NCBI GenBank assembly: GCA_965229505.1
Contig: OZ245881.1
Span: 4,836,001 to 4,900,000 of the forward strand
DNA: 64,000 nt
Source of the DNA: UBA6059 sp040219045
GTDB taxonomy: Bacteria > Bacteroidota > Bacteroidia > Cytophagales > Cyclobacteriaceae
Direction of reading: 5' to 3'
This document shows, piece by piece, positions 52,372 to 61,390 of this stretch; position 1 is the first letter of the stretch, and each line of letters opens with the position of its first letter. Both the position numbers and the translations under genes were made by a program. A model generated the notes under the pieces. The model did not search any database. It worked only from the letters and a program-made list of their open reading frames with translations, and was not told the DNA's origin.

Positions 52372-54498
52372 TTACCCTACCCCGTTATACTTGATCATCT
52401 CCGCGAGCAACTTTAGCCCTTCCTTTAGATAAGGATCATTCTTGATTTTCTCGATTGTCTCTTCACTCTCTACCGGAAATATCTCTGAGTAGTCAATACT
52501 AGTTTCTAACTCATCTTTCTTGTCCTTATTGGCTTCTCGCTCTGCTTTTCTGGATTCGTAGTTGAGTGACACGGTTGTCTTTTTCCGATTCTTTTTAGAC
52601 TTCTCTATTTTCTCCAACAGATCAATCATGTCAGGATCTGTCTTGAGGTCTTCAGCATAAAGAATTTTTAGGTGCTCGATCAAATCTTCCGAAATCCGGT
52701 TTTGCGCAGTGAATCTTGAGCTGGCAATCTGATCCCATGGCAGGGAATTCGCCTCAGAGCTTTCACCAAACTCATAGGCGTCATACGGGCTAGGGAATTC
52801 AATATCCGCACTTACACCAATATTCTGGGTACTGCTGCCCGAAACTCGATAGTACTTCGCTAATGTCAATTTGAGCTGGCCTACCGGTTCATCAGCATTC
52901 TTTAAGAACTGATCGAGTCCCACTAAGTTCTGAACTGATCCCTTACCAAAAGTCGTCTCTCCGAGAATGACACCCCTTTTGTAGTCCTGAATAGCTCCTG
53001 AGAAGATTTCGCTTGCCGAAGCGCTAAACCTATTGGTCATCACGGCCAAGGGTCCATCGTACAGTGCTGTGGTGTTACGAGCTCTTTCGATATCAACCAG
53101 TCCATTGGACTTGCGCACCTGTACTACCGGTCCTCCGGGAATGAATAAGCCCGTAAGATCGACTGCTTCCTGCAGAGCACCGCCCCCATTGTTTCTAAGG
53201 TCGATCAAGAGACCGTCCATTCCCTGAGCTTCAAGGTTGCCAATAAGCTTTTTGACGTCTCTGCTGACGCTCTTATAGTCTTTCAATCCTTTTTGTGCAT
53301 CTTCAAAATTGATGTAGAAACTGGGAATAGTGATCACACCCAGGTTGAAAGTGGTGATACCATCTGATATCGGAATGATCTCGGCCTTAGCATCATCATC
53401 CGCCAGCTTGATCTTGTCCCGCTCAAGTCTGAGCGTGTCAGGCAAATCATCAGGAGCTGCGTCTTTTCTTTGTAGCAATAATTGCACAATGGTACCCTTT
53501 GGACCTTTTATTTTGGCGACTACATCGTCCAATCTCCAGCCGACAATATCTTCAAACTCACCATCATCACCTTGGGCCACCCCAACAATCAAGTCGTCCT
53601 TGAAGATATCCTTGCTCTTTGAGGCAGGGCCTCCAGGCACTACTTCATAAACTTTGGTGTAATCGATCTCCTGAACTAAGCGAGCACCTATGCCTTCAAG
53701 TGAGTGGCTCATGTTCTGCTGAAAACGATCAGAGGAAACTGGTGAGAAGTAGCTCGTATGAGGATCAAATGCTTCGGTAAAGGCATTCATGTAGATTTCA
53801 TACACGTCCTCAGACTTCTGTTGGGATAAGCCCTTTTCAAAATTGCGGTAGCGCTTGACCAATATCTCCTGGCTATCCTCCCACTCCTTACCAGAAAGCT
53901 TCCAGTTGAGGGTGGTACTCTTGATTTTCTTTCTCCAGAAGTCTTCTACTTCTTCTTCTGTCACGCGCCATTCCATGGCCTCACGATCAAAGTCCAATTC
54001 TTCCTCCATGGAATAATCTGGTTCAGTTTCGAGCAGAGACAGTGCATAAGCCACCCGATCATCGGCACGCTCCTTATAGATGCGGAAAATTTGAAATGCC
54101 ACATCCAGGTTTCCCTGACGAATATCATCATCTAACCTGTAGCGATACTTCTCAAAATAATCAATATCTGCTTTGAGGAAGTACTCTTTGTTGGGGTCAA
54201 TCGAATTGATGTATTTATCATAAATGACAGATGAAAGCGAGTCGTTGATAGGTACTTTGCGGTAGTGATGCTGGTTGAGTAATGTGTTGATCAACAGCGT
54301 AGATCTAAAATGTTGCGGTTCTGGACTTAGTATCCCAGTAGTGTCCGGTACCCAATCTCCTTCAGCATCATTGCTGGTAAAAGTGCTGGCTATTACATTT
54401 TCAACAGATGACTCTGGTGTAGCGCTAAGTGGCGGTTGTACATCCGTAAATCCCCAAACAAACAGAAAACCAACAACTAGAACAGATATAAACTTCAT
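52372..54498 (-). CDS. prc: tail-specific (C-terminal processing) periplasmic protease
   Basis: 708 residues with N-terminal signal sequence FISVLVVGFLFVWGFTDVQP. A long helical N-domain, PDZ region (SHSLEGIGARLVQEIDYTKV), and S41 peptidase core. The catalytic Ser lies in RFSASASEIFSGAIQDYKRG and the Lys in ILGETTFGKGSVQNL, matching the Prc/Tsp dyad. The C-terminal DUF3340-like extension (KNRKKTTVSLNYESRKAERE) is typical of Prc and absent from shorter Ctp proteases. Degrades or trims misfolded or tagged envelope proteins. Confidence 0.92.
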   Translation of the reverse strand: MKFISVLVVGFLFVWGFTDVQPPLSATPESSVENVIASTFTSNDAEGDWVPDTTGILSPEPQHFRSTLLINTLLNQHHYRKVPINDSLSSVIYDKYINSIDPNKEYFLKADIDYFEKYRYRLDDDIRQGNLDVAFQIFRIYKERADDRVAYALSLLETEPDYSMEEELDFDREAMEWRVTEEEVEDFWRKKIKSTTLNWKLSGKEWEDSQEILVKRYRNFEKGLSQQKSEDVYEIYMNAFTEAFDPHTSYFSPVSSDRFQQNMSHSLEGIGARLVQEIDYTKVYEVVPGGPASKSKDIFKDDLIVGVAQGDDGEFEDIVGWRLDDVVAKIKGPKGTIVQLLLQRKDAAPDDLPDTLRLERDKIKLADDDAKAEIIPISDGITTFNLGVITIPSFYINFEDAQKGLKDYKSVSRDVKKLIGNLEAQGMDGLLIDLRNNGGGALQEAVDLTGLFIPGGPVVQVRKSNGLVDIERARNTTALYDGPLAVMTNRFSASASEIFSGAIQDYKRGVILGETTFGKGSVQNLVGLDQFLKNADEPVGQLKLTLAKYYRVSGSSTQNIGVSADIEFPSPYDAYEFGESSEANSLPWDQIASSRFTAQNRISEDLIEHLKILYAEDLKTDPDMIDLLEKIEKSKKNRKKTTVSLNYESRKAEREANKDKKDELETSIDYSEIFPVESEETIEKIKNDPYLKEGLKLLAEMIKYNGVG

Positions 54499-54602
54499 GT
54501 ATTAAATGGATATGCGTGATAGATATGTATTTACATAACGGCAAAACCGAATAATTGATCAAGATAAACTGAATTAATTGATCAGAGGCGTAATCAGGGC
54601 AT

Positions 54603-54637
54603 AAAAAAGAGGGAAACCGAATCAATCGGCTCCCCTC
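54603..54637 (-). terminator. rho-independent terminator of the head-GIN gene
   Basis: Minus strand: GAGGGGAGCCGAT (54637-54625) pairs with ATTCGGTTTCCCTC (54622-54609) with two weak pairs, followed by a T-run (54608-54603). Confidence 0.7.
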
Positions 54638-54666
54638 ATTAGTCATTGAATATACAATATTTTCAA

Positions 54667-55353
54667 TCAGCCTTTCCTCACGCTACCGCTACTACTGCTA
54701 TTAGTAATCAACTTTTCAGGCTCTCCCTTGTATCTGATAGAGCCGCTACTGCTCGCACTCGCTCTTAACTCTTTTGATACCGAGATGCGCACATTACCGG
54801 AGCTACTTGCTTTAGCTTGACAGATCTCACTCGAAAGATCATATGAACTGTAACTTCCCGAGCTGCTTGCGCTTACTTCTTGTTCTTTGCTGGTTCCGGA
54901 TATAGACAGTCTGCCCGAGCTGGACACCTCGGAATCCAGTGTTCCTACATCTACCGTCAGGTCAGCACTGCCACTGCTACTGGCTGTACATACCAGCCGG
55001 TCTGCTTTTATTACGCCCTCATTGGTGACACTGGCAGAAGAGCTCACACTGATGCCTTCAAGCGATCGATAAGTCAGCCAGACTTTTACATTGGAATTCT
55101 TCCACCACTTACCGCCATTGGCCATTCCCACTACCAATTTGTCTCCTGATATTTCGGTCTGGACATCCGTGACCTCTACTCCGTTAGTCTCTATACGCGC
55201 CGAGTTTTCGCTACCGCTAATCAGCACCAGCTCAATTGACTCACCAACCGAGACACGACTAAAATCATCCAAACGACGGGTTTCGCTTGATTGAGCGTAG
55301 ACTGTGGAACTTACGAACAACGCGAGAATTAGAAATATGCTTTGTGGTTTCAT
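54667..55353 (-). CDS. secreted head-GIN (DUF2807) protein with SSSG repeats
   Basis: 228 residues with signal peptide KPQSIFLILALFVSSTVYAQ. The opening RRLDDFSRVSVGESIELVLI is the head-GIN start. Serine-rich turns then repeat about every 20 residues: SSSASV, SSSGSADL, SSSGRLS, SSSGSYSS, SSSGNVR, SSSGSIR, SSSGSVR, giving a beta-helix. Function unknown; related in fold to the DUF4097 protein at 49008. Single gene. Confidence 0.85.
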   Translation of the reverse strand: MKPQSIFLILALFVSSTVYAQSSETRRLDDFSRVSVGESIELVLISGSENSARIETNGVEVTDVQTEISGDKLVVGMANGGKWWKNSNVKVWLTYRSLEGISVSSSASVTNEGVIKADRLVCTASSSGSADLTVDVGTLDSEVSSSGRLSISGTSKEQEVSASSSGSYSSYDLSSEICQAKASSSGNVRISVSKELRASASSSGSIRYKGEPEKLITNSSSSGSVRKG

Positions 55354-55402
55354 CTGCTTTTTATTTTACTAGTATTAGACTTGTCAATTCAATCTTGGTT
55401 GC

Positions 55403-56242
55403 ATGAAAACTAAAAATAGTTCAAATAAAGATTATCCAGTCATTGTGATTACGGGTGCTGCGTCAGGAATCGGTCAGCATATGGCCAAGGTTTACAGCGC
55501 CAAAAAATATAAAGTGGTGGCGACCGATCGCAATATTGATCAGCTGAAAATCATCTTCTCAGAAAACGAGCACCGAATCCTGATAGAGCATGACATAAGC
55601 CTAACGGAAAGCTGGAAGTCGGTGCTTGAAAGGACGCTTAAGGAATTCGGGAAGGTCGACTATCTACTAAACATTGCAGCGATCATTGAGCCTGGATTTA
55701 TTTTCAACACCGAGCTAAGTAGCATTGACCGGCACATGGACATCAACGCCAAGGGCACTTTCTACGGCATGAAGATTATTGGGGATCAAATGGTCAACCA
55801 GGGGTCGGGGCACATTATCAACATTGCTTCGTTGGCAGGTGTAGCACCGATCTATGGTATTAGCCTGTACTCAGCCAGCAAGTACGCCGTAAGGGGGTAC
55901 TCCCTGGCGGCTGCCCAGGAACTCAGAGAAAAAAACATCTATTGCACGGTCATTTGTCCAGATCTGGTAGATACACCGATGCTGGATCAGCAGCTAGAGT
56001 ATGATAAGGAAACGGCACTCACCTTCAGCGGAAGTAAAGCCTTAACTGTCGTGGATATCGAGAAGGCCATTGACCGGGCCATGCGCACTCGTGAGCTTGA
56101 GATTTGCGTACCCGAATCAAGGGGTTACACGGCTAAAATCGCTAATTTTCTTCCTCAGATATCATTTTGGTTGAAGTCACAACTTATCAGCAAAGGCAGA
56201 GCCAATAGAGATCGAATTAAATCAGATAGAGCAGCAAAATAA
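55403..56242 (+). CDS. short-chain dehydrogenase/reductase
   Basis: 279 residues. Cofactor motif VIVITGAASGIGQHMAKVYS, then VATDRN suggesting NAD(P) preference cannot be set by eye, DYLLNIAAIIEPG, catalytic Ser in IINIASLAGVAPI and Tyr/Lys in LYSASKYAVRGYS. The C-terminal ~40 residues are basic and amphipathic (FWLKSQLISKGRANRDRI), which may attach to membrane. Substrate unknown. A barrel-type protein follows after 2 bases, so they probably share a transcript. Confidence 0.88.
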   Translation: MKTKNSSNKDYPVIVITGAASGIGQHMAKVYSAKKYKVVATDRNIDQLKIIFSENEHRILIEHDISLTESWKSVLERTLKEFGKVDYLLNIAAIIEPGFIFNTELSSIDRHMDINAKGTFYGMKIIGDQMVNQGSGHIINIASLAGVAPIYGISLYSASKYAVRGYSLAAAQELREKNIYCTVICPDLVDTPMLDQQLEYDKETALTFSGSKALTVVDIEKAIDRAMRTRELEICVPESRGYTAKIANFLPQISFWLKSQLISKGRANRDRIKSDRAAK

Positions 56243-56244
56243 CC

Positions 56245-56811
56245 ATGATCAGAAATACCCTCACTCTATTATTCATCCTCATCGTCAGTAACAGCTTCGC
56301 TCAAACGGCCTATCTCAAGGGCGGTACCCAACTTGCTACGTTCGCAGGCTCGCAGCGTGGAGATAATGGACTTCTACTCTCCTACTTAGCAGGAATAGGC
56401 CTGGAAACTCCAATTGGCGCTATTGAAGAGACCGAGTTGACTGCCGAGTTGCATTTCTCATTGCTGGGATTCAAAAGTGAATTTGATGCGGGAAGTGAAA
56501 TCAGGCTCAACTACATCAATCTTCCGATTCTGGTAAGAAGAAAATTTGGCACTACCGGTCTATATGCTGGTGCCGGAGTTGGGTACGGACTGCTGATAAG
56601 AGCTGCAGCCGTGGGCGGTGGACTCAAAGCGTTGATAAATGATGAATATAAAACTTCAGATATCTACATCCCTATTTCAATGGGTTATTATCTGAGCGAG
56701 GGTTGGAGCATTGATTTGAGGTATCACCTTGGAATCACTGAAATCTCAGTAGATGAAGATAACGATAGCTTCAATCGGTCCATTCAATTGGCCGTACACT
56801 ATTTTCTTTGA
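56245..56811 (+). CDS. outer-membrane beta-barrel (PorT/OmpA-barrel-like) protein
   Basis: 188 residues. Signal peptide IRNTLTLLFILIVSNSFA then QTAYLKGGTQLATFAG. Alternating strands end at a typical terminal strand RSIQLAVHYFL. Segments such as LSYLAGIGLETPIGAIEETE and LNYINLPILVRRKFGTTGLY match the small 8-strand porin/PorT-like barrels of Bacteroidota. Function unknown. Confidence 0.8.
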   Translation: MIRNTLTLLFILIVSNSFAQTAYLKGGTQLATFAGSQRGDNGLLLSYLAGIGLETPIGAIEETELTAELHFSLLGFKSEFDAGSEIRLNYINLPILVRRKFGTTGLYAGAGVGYGLLIRAAAVGGGLKALINDEYKTSDIYIPISMGYYLSEGWSIDLRYHLGITEISVDEDNDSFNRSIQLAVHYFL

Positions 56812-56813
56812 GC

Positions 56814-57359
56814 TCAGCGAACGCCCAGCTCGGGGTGTTTGCCGGTTATTCCTCGGTAGTAGTCAAGTATGAGCTCCATATCCGCTTCCAGATTTCCGGT
56901 AGGATAAAAGGGCTCCTTCAGCTCGACGAACTTATGCTTAAAGTCAAATCCCACCATCACTATCGGAACCTTGGATACCAGCGCCATATAATAAAATCCG
57001 GTTCTCCACTTAGGTACATAAGACCTGGTGCCCTCTGGCGTCAATACTACGGCCAGTTCATCATGGCGCTGAAACAACTCGGCTACAAAATCAACAAGCT
57101 TGGTATTCTTACTGCGGTCAACGGGAACACCCCCCATCTTTTTGAGAACCCAGCCCACCACAGGGGTCTTGAAGAGCTCAGCTTTGCCCAGAAATATACC
57201 TTTCAGCCGTAGGATTGTCTTGGCTGCCCATCCTACCGGAAAATCCCAATAGCTAGTATGCGGAGCTACTATGAGTATGTACTTAGGCACAGATGGACGG
57301 TCGCCGATGATTTTCCATCCGGTCATCTTGTACATCAGTATGAAGAACTGCCTAATCAT
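56814..57359 (-). CDS. 1-acyl-glycerol-3-phosphate acyltransferase family protein
   Basis: 181 residues from ATG 57359, overlapping the patatin gene by 8 bases; the frame is open further upstream but that part runs inside patatin. PlsC motifs are present: the HX4D box in VAPHTSYWDFPVG and PEGTRSYVPKW, with GVPVDRSKNTKLVDF between them. Transfers an acyl chain to lysophosphatidic acid or a related lipid. Position after patatin and accA suggests a lipid-remodelling operon. Confidence 0.85.
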   Translation of the reverse strand: MIRQFFILMYKMTGWKIIGDRPSVPKYILIVAPHTSYWDFPVGWAAKTILRLKGIFLGKAELFKTPVVGWVLKKMGGVPVDRSKNTKLVDFVAELFQRHDELAVVLTPEGTRSYVPKWRTGFYYMALVSKVPIVMVGFDFKHKFVELKEPFYPTGNLEADMELILDYYRGITGKHPELGVR

Positions 57360-58134
57360 GCTTCTCCAGCTGAAACTCTTTTCTGAGTTTCGACTTCTTC
57401 GAAAAATACTTGATTGTATGCTCGTATCCAATTTCAAAGATCTCTGGCGCCTTTTTAAAATCAAAAACATTGTACCCACGGAGTGCTTTGGGCTCCAGGA
57501 ATATGTCACACTTGTTCTTTCGCGCATAGACGTTGTAGTTGATTGTCATCATCATCGTCCGCTCAAAAACAGCCTTCATATTGGCGGGTTTATTCTTAGC
57601 ATCAAGGGGATTGGTATGTACTCCAATGATCCGGTCACAATGCCCGATGAGTGGCTCTACAGGCAGATTATTTAAAATCCCTCCATCGATATAGAGCTTA
57701 TTGCCTATTTCAACAGGTTTGAAGATTACCGGTAGGCAGGCGGAAGCCAAAATAGGCTTTACCAGCGCCCCGCTATAGAAAAATTTGGATTTGCCTTTTT
57801 TGACATTGGTAGCGACTACCGTCAACGGAAGTTTTAGCTCCTCAAAAGTCTTGGCTGTCAGGTACTGGTCAAAAAGTAGTTCTGTCTTTTCTATGGAAAG
57901 TAAACCTCTCCAATTGATAGCAGGCTGCACCATCTTGAAAAGGTTGGTCTTGACGATGAGCTTAAAAATATCGTCCGGGCTATAGCCATCTGCATAGAAC
58001 GCACCCGCCACAGCTCCGAAACTAGTACCTGAAATAATATTGATCTGAATGCTTAGCTCCTCAAGGGCTTTGATCACGCCCAGGTGGGCGACCCCTCTGG
58101 CCCCACCTCCAGACAACACCAGGCCTATTTTCAC
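57352..58134 (-). CDS. patatin-like phospholipase
   Basis: 260 residues starting at GTG 58134. Oxyanion GGGxR motif in LVLSGGGARGVAHLGVI, nucleophile elbow IISGTSFGAVAGA (GTSFG), and catalytic Asp in LYIDGGILNNLPVEPL. Intact Ser/Asp dyad. Lacks a barrel, so it is a soluble cytoplasmic or membrane-peripheral lipase. Its start touches the last base of the accA stop. Confidence 0.9.
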   Translation of the reverse strand: MKIGLVLSGGGARGVAHLGVIKALEELSIQINIISGTSFGAVAGAFYADGYSPDDIFKLIVKTNLFKMVQPAINWRGLLSIEKTELLFDQYLTAKTFEELKLPLTVVATNVKKGKSKFFYSGALVKPILASACLPVIFKPVEIGNKLYIDGGILNNLPVEPLIGHCDRIIGVHTNPLDAKNKPANMKAVFERTMMMTINYNVYARKNKCDIFLEPKALRGYNVFDFKKAPEIFEIGYEHTIKYFSKKSKLRKEFQLEKHD

Positions 58135-59084
58135 TACTTCTCTTGATATACGCCCATCTCGCCGAACTTTTCGATGCGCTTGCTAATTCGGTTTTCGGGT
58201 TTGAGTTTGTTGAGTGCCTTGATTTCCTTAATCAACACCTTTTTTAGTTCTGCCGCGGCGGCCTTCATGTCATTGTGCGCACCTCCCAGCGGCTCTTTGA
58301 TCACACCGTCGATAAGGCCATGAGCCAACATATCCTTGGCGGTCAGTTTTAGCGCCTCAGCTGCCTGCTCTTTGTATTCCCAACTTCTCCACAGTATTGA
58401 AGAACAGCTCTCAGGGGAAATCACAGAATACCAGGTATTCTCCATCATCAAGACCCTATCGCCGATGGCTATTCCTAACGCTCCTCCTGAAGCGCCCTCT
58501 CCTATGATGACACAAATCACCGGTACTTTGAGCATGAACATCTCTTTGAGGTTGCGGGCGATAGCCTCACCCTGACCTCTTTGCTCTGCTTCGATTCCAG
58601 GAAATGCACCTGGAGTATCAATTAGGGTCACTATGGGCTTATTGAATTTCTCAGCCATTTTCATCAGACGCAATGCCTTGCGGTAGCCTTCAGGGTTGGC
58701 CATACCAAAGTTTCGCATCTGACGCTGTTTGGTATTACGCCCTTTTTGCTGACCGATCATCATCACAGTCATGCCATCAATATCTCCGAAACCACCTACC
58801 ATGGCCTTGTCATCTTTTACAGATCGATCACCATGTAGCTCTATAAAGTCATCCGCTATCTCGTAGATATAGTCCAGGGTATATGGGCGCTCAGGATGTC
58901 GCGACAGCTGCACTCTCTGCCATCTGGTGAGATTCTCAAAAGTCTCGACTTTGAGTTTAGTGATTTTTTCTTCCAGCAATGCGATGGCTTTATTGACGTC
59001 CACATCACTATCTGAAGCCAAATGCTTCATATCTTCCAGTTTACTTTCCAGCTCTGCTATGGGTTTCTCGAATTCTAGTAACAT
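58134..59084 (-). CDS. accA: acetyl-CoA carboxylase carboxyltransferase subunit alpha
   Basis: 316 residues, the family length. It begins LEFEKPIAELESKLEDMKHL and contains RHPERPYTLDYI, GQQKGRNTKQRQMRNFGMAN, PEGYRKALRLMKMAEKFNKP and EGASGGALGIAIGDRVLMME, all typical of AccA. With AccD it transfers the carboxyl group from biotin to acetyl-CoA, making malonyl-CoA for fatty acid synthesis. Upstream gene of an accA-patatin-acyltransferase set. Confidence 0.95.
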   Translation of the reverse strand: MLLEFEKPIAELESKLEDMKHLASDSDVDVNKAIALLEEKITKLKVETFENLTRWQRVQLSRHPERPYTLDYIYEIADDFIELHGDRSVKDDKAMVGGFGDIDGMTVMMIGQQKGRNTKQRQMRNFGMANPEGYRKALRLMKMAEKFNKPIVTLIDTPGAFPGIEAEQRGQGEAIARNLKEMFMLKVPVICVIIGEGASGGALGIAIGDRVLMMENTWYSVISPESCSSILWRSWEYKEQAAEALKLTAKDMLAHGLIDGVIKEPLGGAHNDMKAAAAELKKVLIKEIKALNKLKPENRISKRIEKFGEMGVYQEK

Positions 59085-59176
59085 AGGATAGATTTGTTTC
59101 CGACAAATTTAGATAAATAATGAAGAAGGCTCCACAAAGAAAATCACCCAAGTTGAGTAATTAATTTTGACTGGCT

Positions 59177-59208
59177 ATTGCATACAAATATTCAAGGTTA
59201 TACTTTTG
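59177..59208 (+). promoter_or_regulatory. promoter of tRNA-Asp
   Basis: ATTG (59177-59180), 20 bases, TACTTTTG (59201-59208). The -7 box matches TAnnTTTG exactly. Transcription would start about 59215, 30 bases before the tRNA. Confidence 0.6.
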
Positions 59209-59244
59209 CATCACGTTTGAGCAAAGGCTCAGATTTATTGAAAT

Positions 59245-59318
59245 GGTGTGGTAGTTCAGTTGGTTAGAATGCCTGCCTGTCACGCAGGAGGTCGCGGGTT
59301 CGAGTCCCGTCCATACCG
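59245..59318 (+). tRNA. tRNA-Asp (anticodon GTC)
   Basis: 74 nt. Acceptor GGTGTGG pairs with CCATACC; anticodon stem CCTGC/GCAGG encloses CTGTCAC with GTC at 59279-59281; TTCGAGT T-loop present. Discriminator base G73, as expected for Asp. The 3' CCA is not encoded. Confidence 0.97.
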
Positions 59319-59328
59319 CCTCATAATC

Positions 59329-59360
59329 AAGCCCTTACATTAAGTTGTAAGGGCTTTTTT
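59329..59360 (+). terminator. rho-independent terminator after tRNA-Asp
   Basis: AAGCCCTTAC (59329-59338) pairs with GTAAGGGCTT (59347-59356), followed by T's. Confidence 0.9.
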
Positions 59361-59757
59361 GTGGGTTAAATCCAATGTGTATGCTTGATCTCTTCGCTCT
59401 TAATCACCCTAAATGGAAACTTTAGGAATATTCAAATCCTATTACTTTGTATAGGGCTTTGGCGTAAATCATGGTAACAAACAAATCCTCAAGATATCTT
59501 TACCCATCAAAAGAGAACCATAGATGCAGCCAATCTTGACTCAAATCAAAAATCTTAGCCCTTCATTTGAGTACTCTATTCTATGATCCAGGTTAAAAAG
59601 AGAGTTTTTTACCTAATTTAAGGATGTTTTCGAATCAAAAAAGTATGATCGAAAATAATCTGTAAATATTGTATAAACACGGGTTAGGTCCGTATGGATC
59701 AATGGCCTTTTTTTTAGGCGGCTGATAATTGAGACTACTTGTTGGGATAACCACTGA
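59361..59757. other. non-coding gap, nothing recognised
   Basis: About 400 bases after the tRNA terminator. AT-rich with an isolated T-run near 59708. I find no ORF with family features, no RNA structure and no promoter pair worth naming. Confidence 0.5.
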
Positions 59758-60372
59758 CTAGGGTTTCACTTGAGCCTTATCCTCTTCGTGGAGTACATAT
59801 TCATGACAATTTGTCCAAGACACAAAAGGTCCAACCTTTCTTTTCAAAAGATAAAACTTCTGTACTGGGAATTCGAACTTAACTTCTAAGCCACTTAAGT
59901 GTTGCATCGCCTCCTGATATTGCTCTGAATTGTCCGCTACCGCAATAGTCATGTGGAACTTGTCTATGATCATGACGCTACTTTTCTTTAATTTCAGTTT
60001 TGCATAAAAGAGTTCTTTTAATCTTTGAGCCTGGTTTTGCAATACACCGTTAGGAGCAACATTCAGGTAAATAACATGGTTGAATCGGAACCCTTCAATC
60101 CCTATCACCTGCACATTGAAGGCACTGGTCTCTAATGCTTGTCCCAACTGAGAAATCAATTTCTGCTCTCTTTCTTTGTAAATCTTGGTATCGAAAATTG
60201 TAATATGAGGTTTCGAACGAACATATTTTGTTTTACCAAAACGTTGTTCAAAATTCAATTTTAGCACCTCAACATGAGAGTAGCAGGGTTCTTGAGGAAC
60301 TATCCTCAAGTGATACTCAAATAACTCTTCAGAGTGATTGAATAGAGACAAGCTAGAATTTCGGATAGCCAT
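59758..60372 (-). CDS. 2'-5' RNA ligase-like (2H phosphoesterase) protein
   Basis: 204 residues. Two HxT motifs define the family: SKPHITIFDTK and DKFHMTIAVAD. Each supplies one histidine and threonine to the active site. LigT-type proteins ligate or hydrolyse 2',5' or cyclic phosphate bonds in RNA; the Bacteroidota members are uncharacterised. Stand-alone gene. Confidence 0.85.
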   Translation of the reverse strand: MAIRNSSLSLFNHSEELFEYHLRIVPQEPCYSHVEVLKLNFEQRFGKTKYVRSKPHITIFDTKIYKEREQKLISQLGQALETSAFNVQVIGIEGFRFNHVIYLNVAPNGVLQNQAQRLKELFYAKLKLKKSSVMIIDKFHMTIAVADNSEQYQEAMQHLSGLEVKFEFPVQKFYLLKRKVGPFVSWTNCHEYVLHEEDKAQVKP

Positions 60373-60433
60373 ATCGAGACTTTTGCTTTTAAGTTGACTA
60401 ACGATTAGGTTAAGTTAATATCTTCAATTTAAT

Positions 60434-61390
60434 CTAATCATGTCTTGATCCCATTGGAAAGAACATGCTCGCAATCTTGATATCCTGTGTAGCGATTCCC
60501 GTTAGGTCCGCTACCGTAATGTCCTTTTTGCCGCGTGACCTTCCTTCCACGATCCATGTACCCAATTCCGATAGGTCAGCCTCCCTGAGGCTTCCACCCG
60601 CTACCGCAAAATGTGCTTCTCCGTGATCAATACACTGTGACTTACTATCGCAAACTACGCTATTGGCCATTGCCAGGATACTTGCGTCAAGTTCCTGCTT
60701 TCCGGGTACGTCTGAGCCCATGGCAGTAATATGTGTCCCAGGCTTGATATCCTCGGCTGTCAGCAATGGCTCATTGGAGGCGGTTGTGGTAACAATCAAA
60801 TTGCTTTGCCGGGCTACTTCTGCGGGGCTCGTGCATTTGGTAATGTTAAAGCCCTCTACCGCCATCTCAGCAGCATAGGACAGCACCTTATCATCACCTC
60901 GTCCATACACATAGACATTTCTGCAATCTGTCACCCAACTCAACAGCCGCAACTGAAACCTCGCTTGTACTCCCGTACCAATGATGCCAATGCCGTTTAC
61001 AGAAGCTGGGGCCATATACTTAGCCACTACCGCTCCTGCCAATGCCGTACGTAGATCCGTCAGATAGCCTTCATCCTGAATCAATGCCTCTGGCTGTCCA
61101 GTGCTCGCATTGAAAACCAGCATTAGGCCATTATTATTTGGTATCCCAATCGATTGATTTTGATAAAATCCGGTGGCCACCTTGATGACATAGTAAGGAT
61201 CGCCTTTTATATGTCCATACTTGATATGCATGTCCCCGGGAGGATCGAGAAAGCCCAGATGCCCAACTGGTGGTACAGTTGCTGAGCCATCCGAGTAAGC
61301 CACAAACGCATCTTCTATACATTGTAGCAATGCTGCTCTTGGCGAGCTTTCTATGATTGCTTTGATCTCCTCCAGTCCTATGACCTTCAT
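60434..61390 (-). CDS. ornithine cyclodeaminase / mu-crystallin family protein
   Basis: 318 residues. Substrate-binding part HIKYGHIKGDPYYVIKVATG, NAD-binding GIGIIGTGVQARFQLRLL, and HITAMGSDVPGKQELDASIL with the Asp equivalent to the catalytic one. Family members include ornithine cyclodeaminases, alanine dehydrogenases and iminosuccinate reductases; they cannot be told apart by eye. The gene overlaps the dehydratase stop by 4 bases, so they form an operon with the aminotransferase at 62343. Confidence 0.85.
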   Translation of the reverse strand: MKVIGLEEIKAIIESSPRAALLQCIEDAFVAYSDGSATVPPVGHLGFLDPPGDMHIKYGHIKGDPYYVIKVATGFYQNQSIGIPNNNGLMLVFNASTGQPEALIQDEGYLTDLRTALAGAVVAKYMAPASVNGIGIIGTGVQARFQLRLLSWVTDCRNVYVYGRGDDKVLSYAAEMAVEGFNITKCTSPAEVARQSNLIVTTTASNEPLLTAEDIKPGTHITAMGSDVPGKQELDASILAMANSVVCDSKSQCIDHGEAHFAVAGGSLREADLSELGTWIVEGRSRGKKDITVADLTGIATQDIKIASMFFPMGSRHD

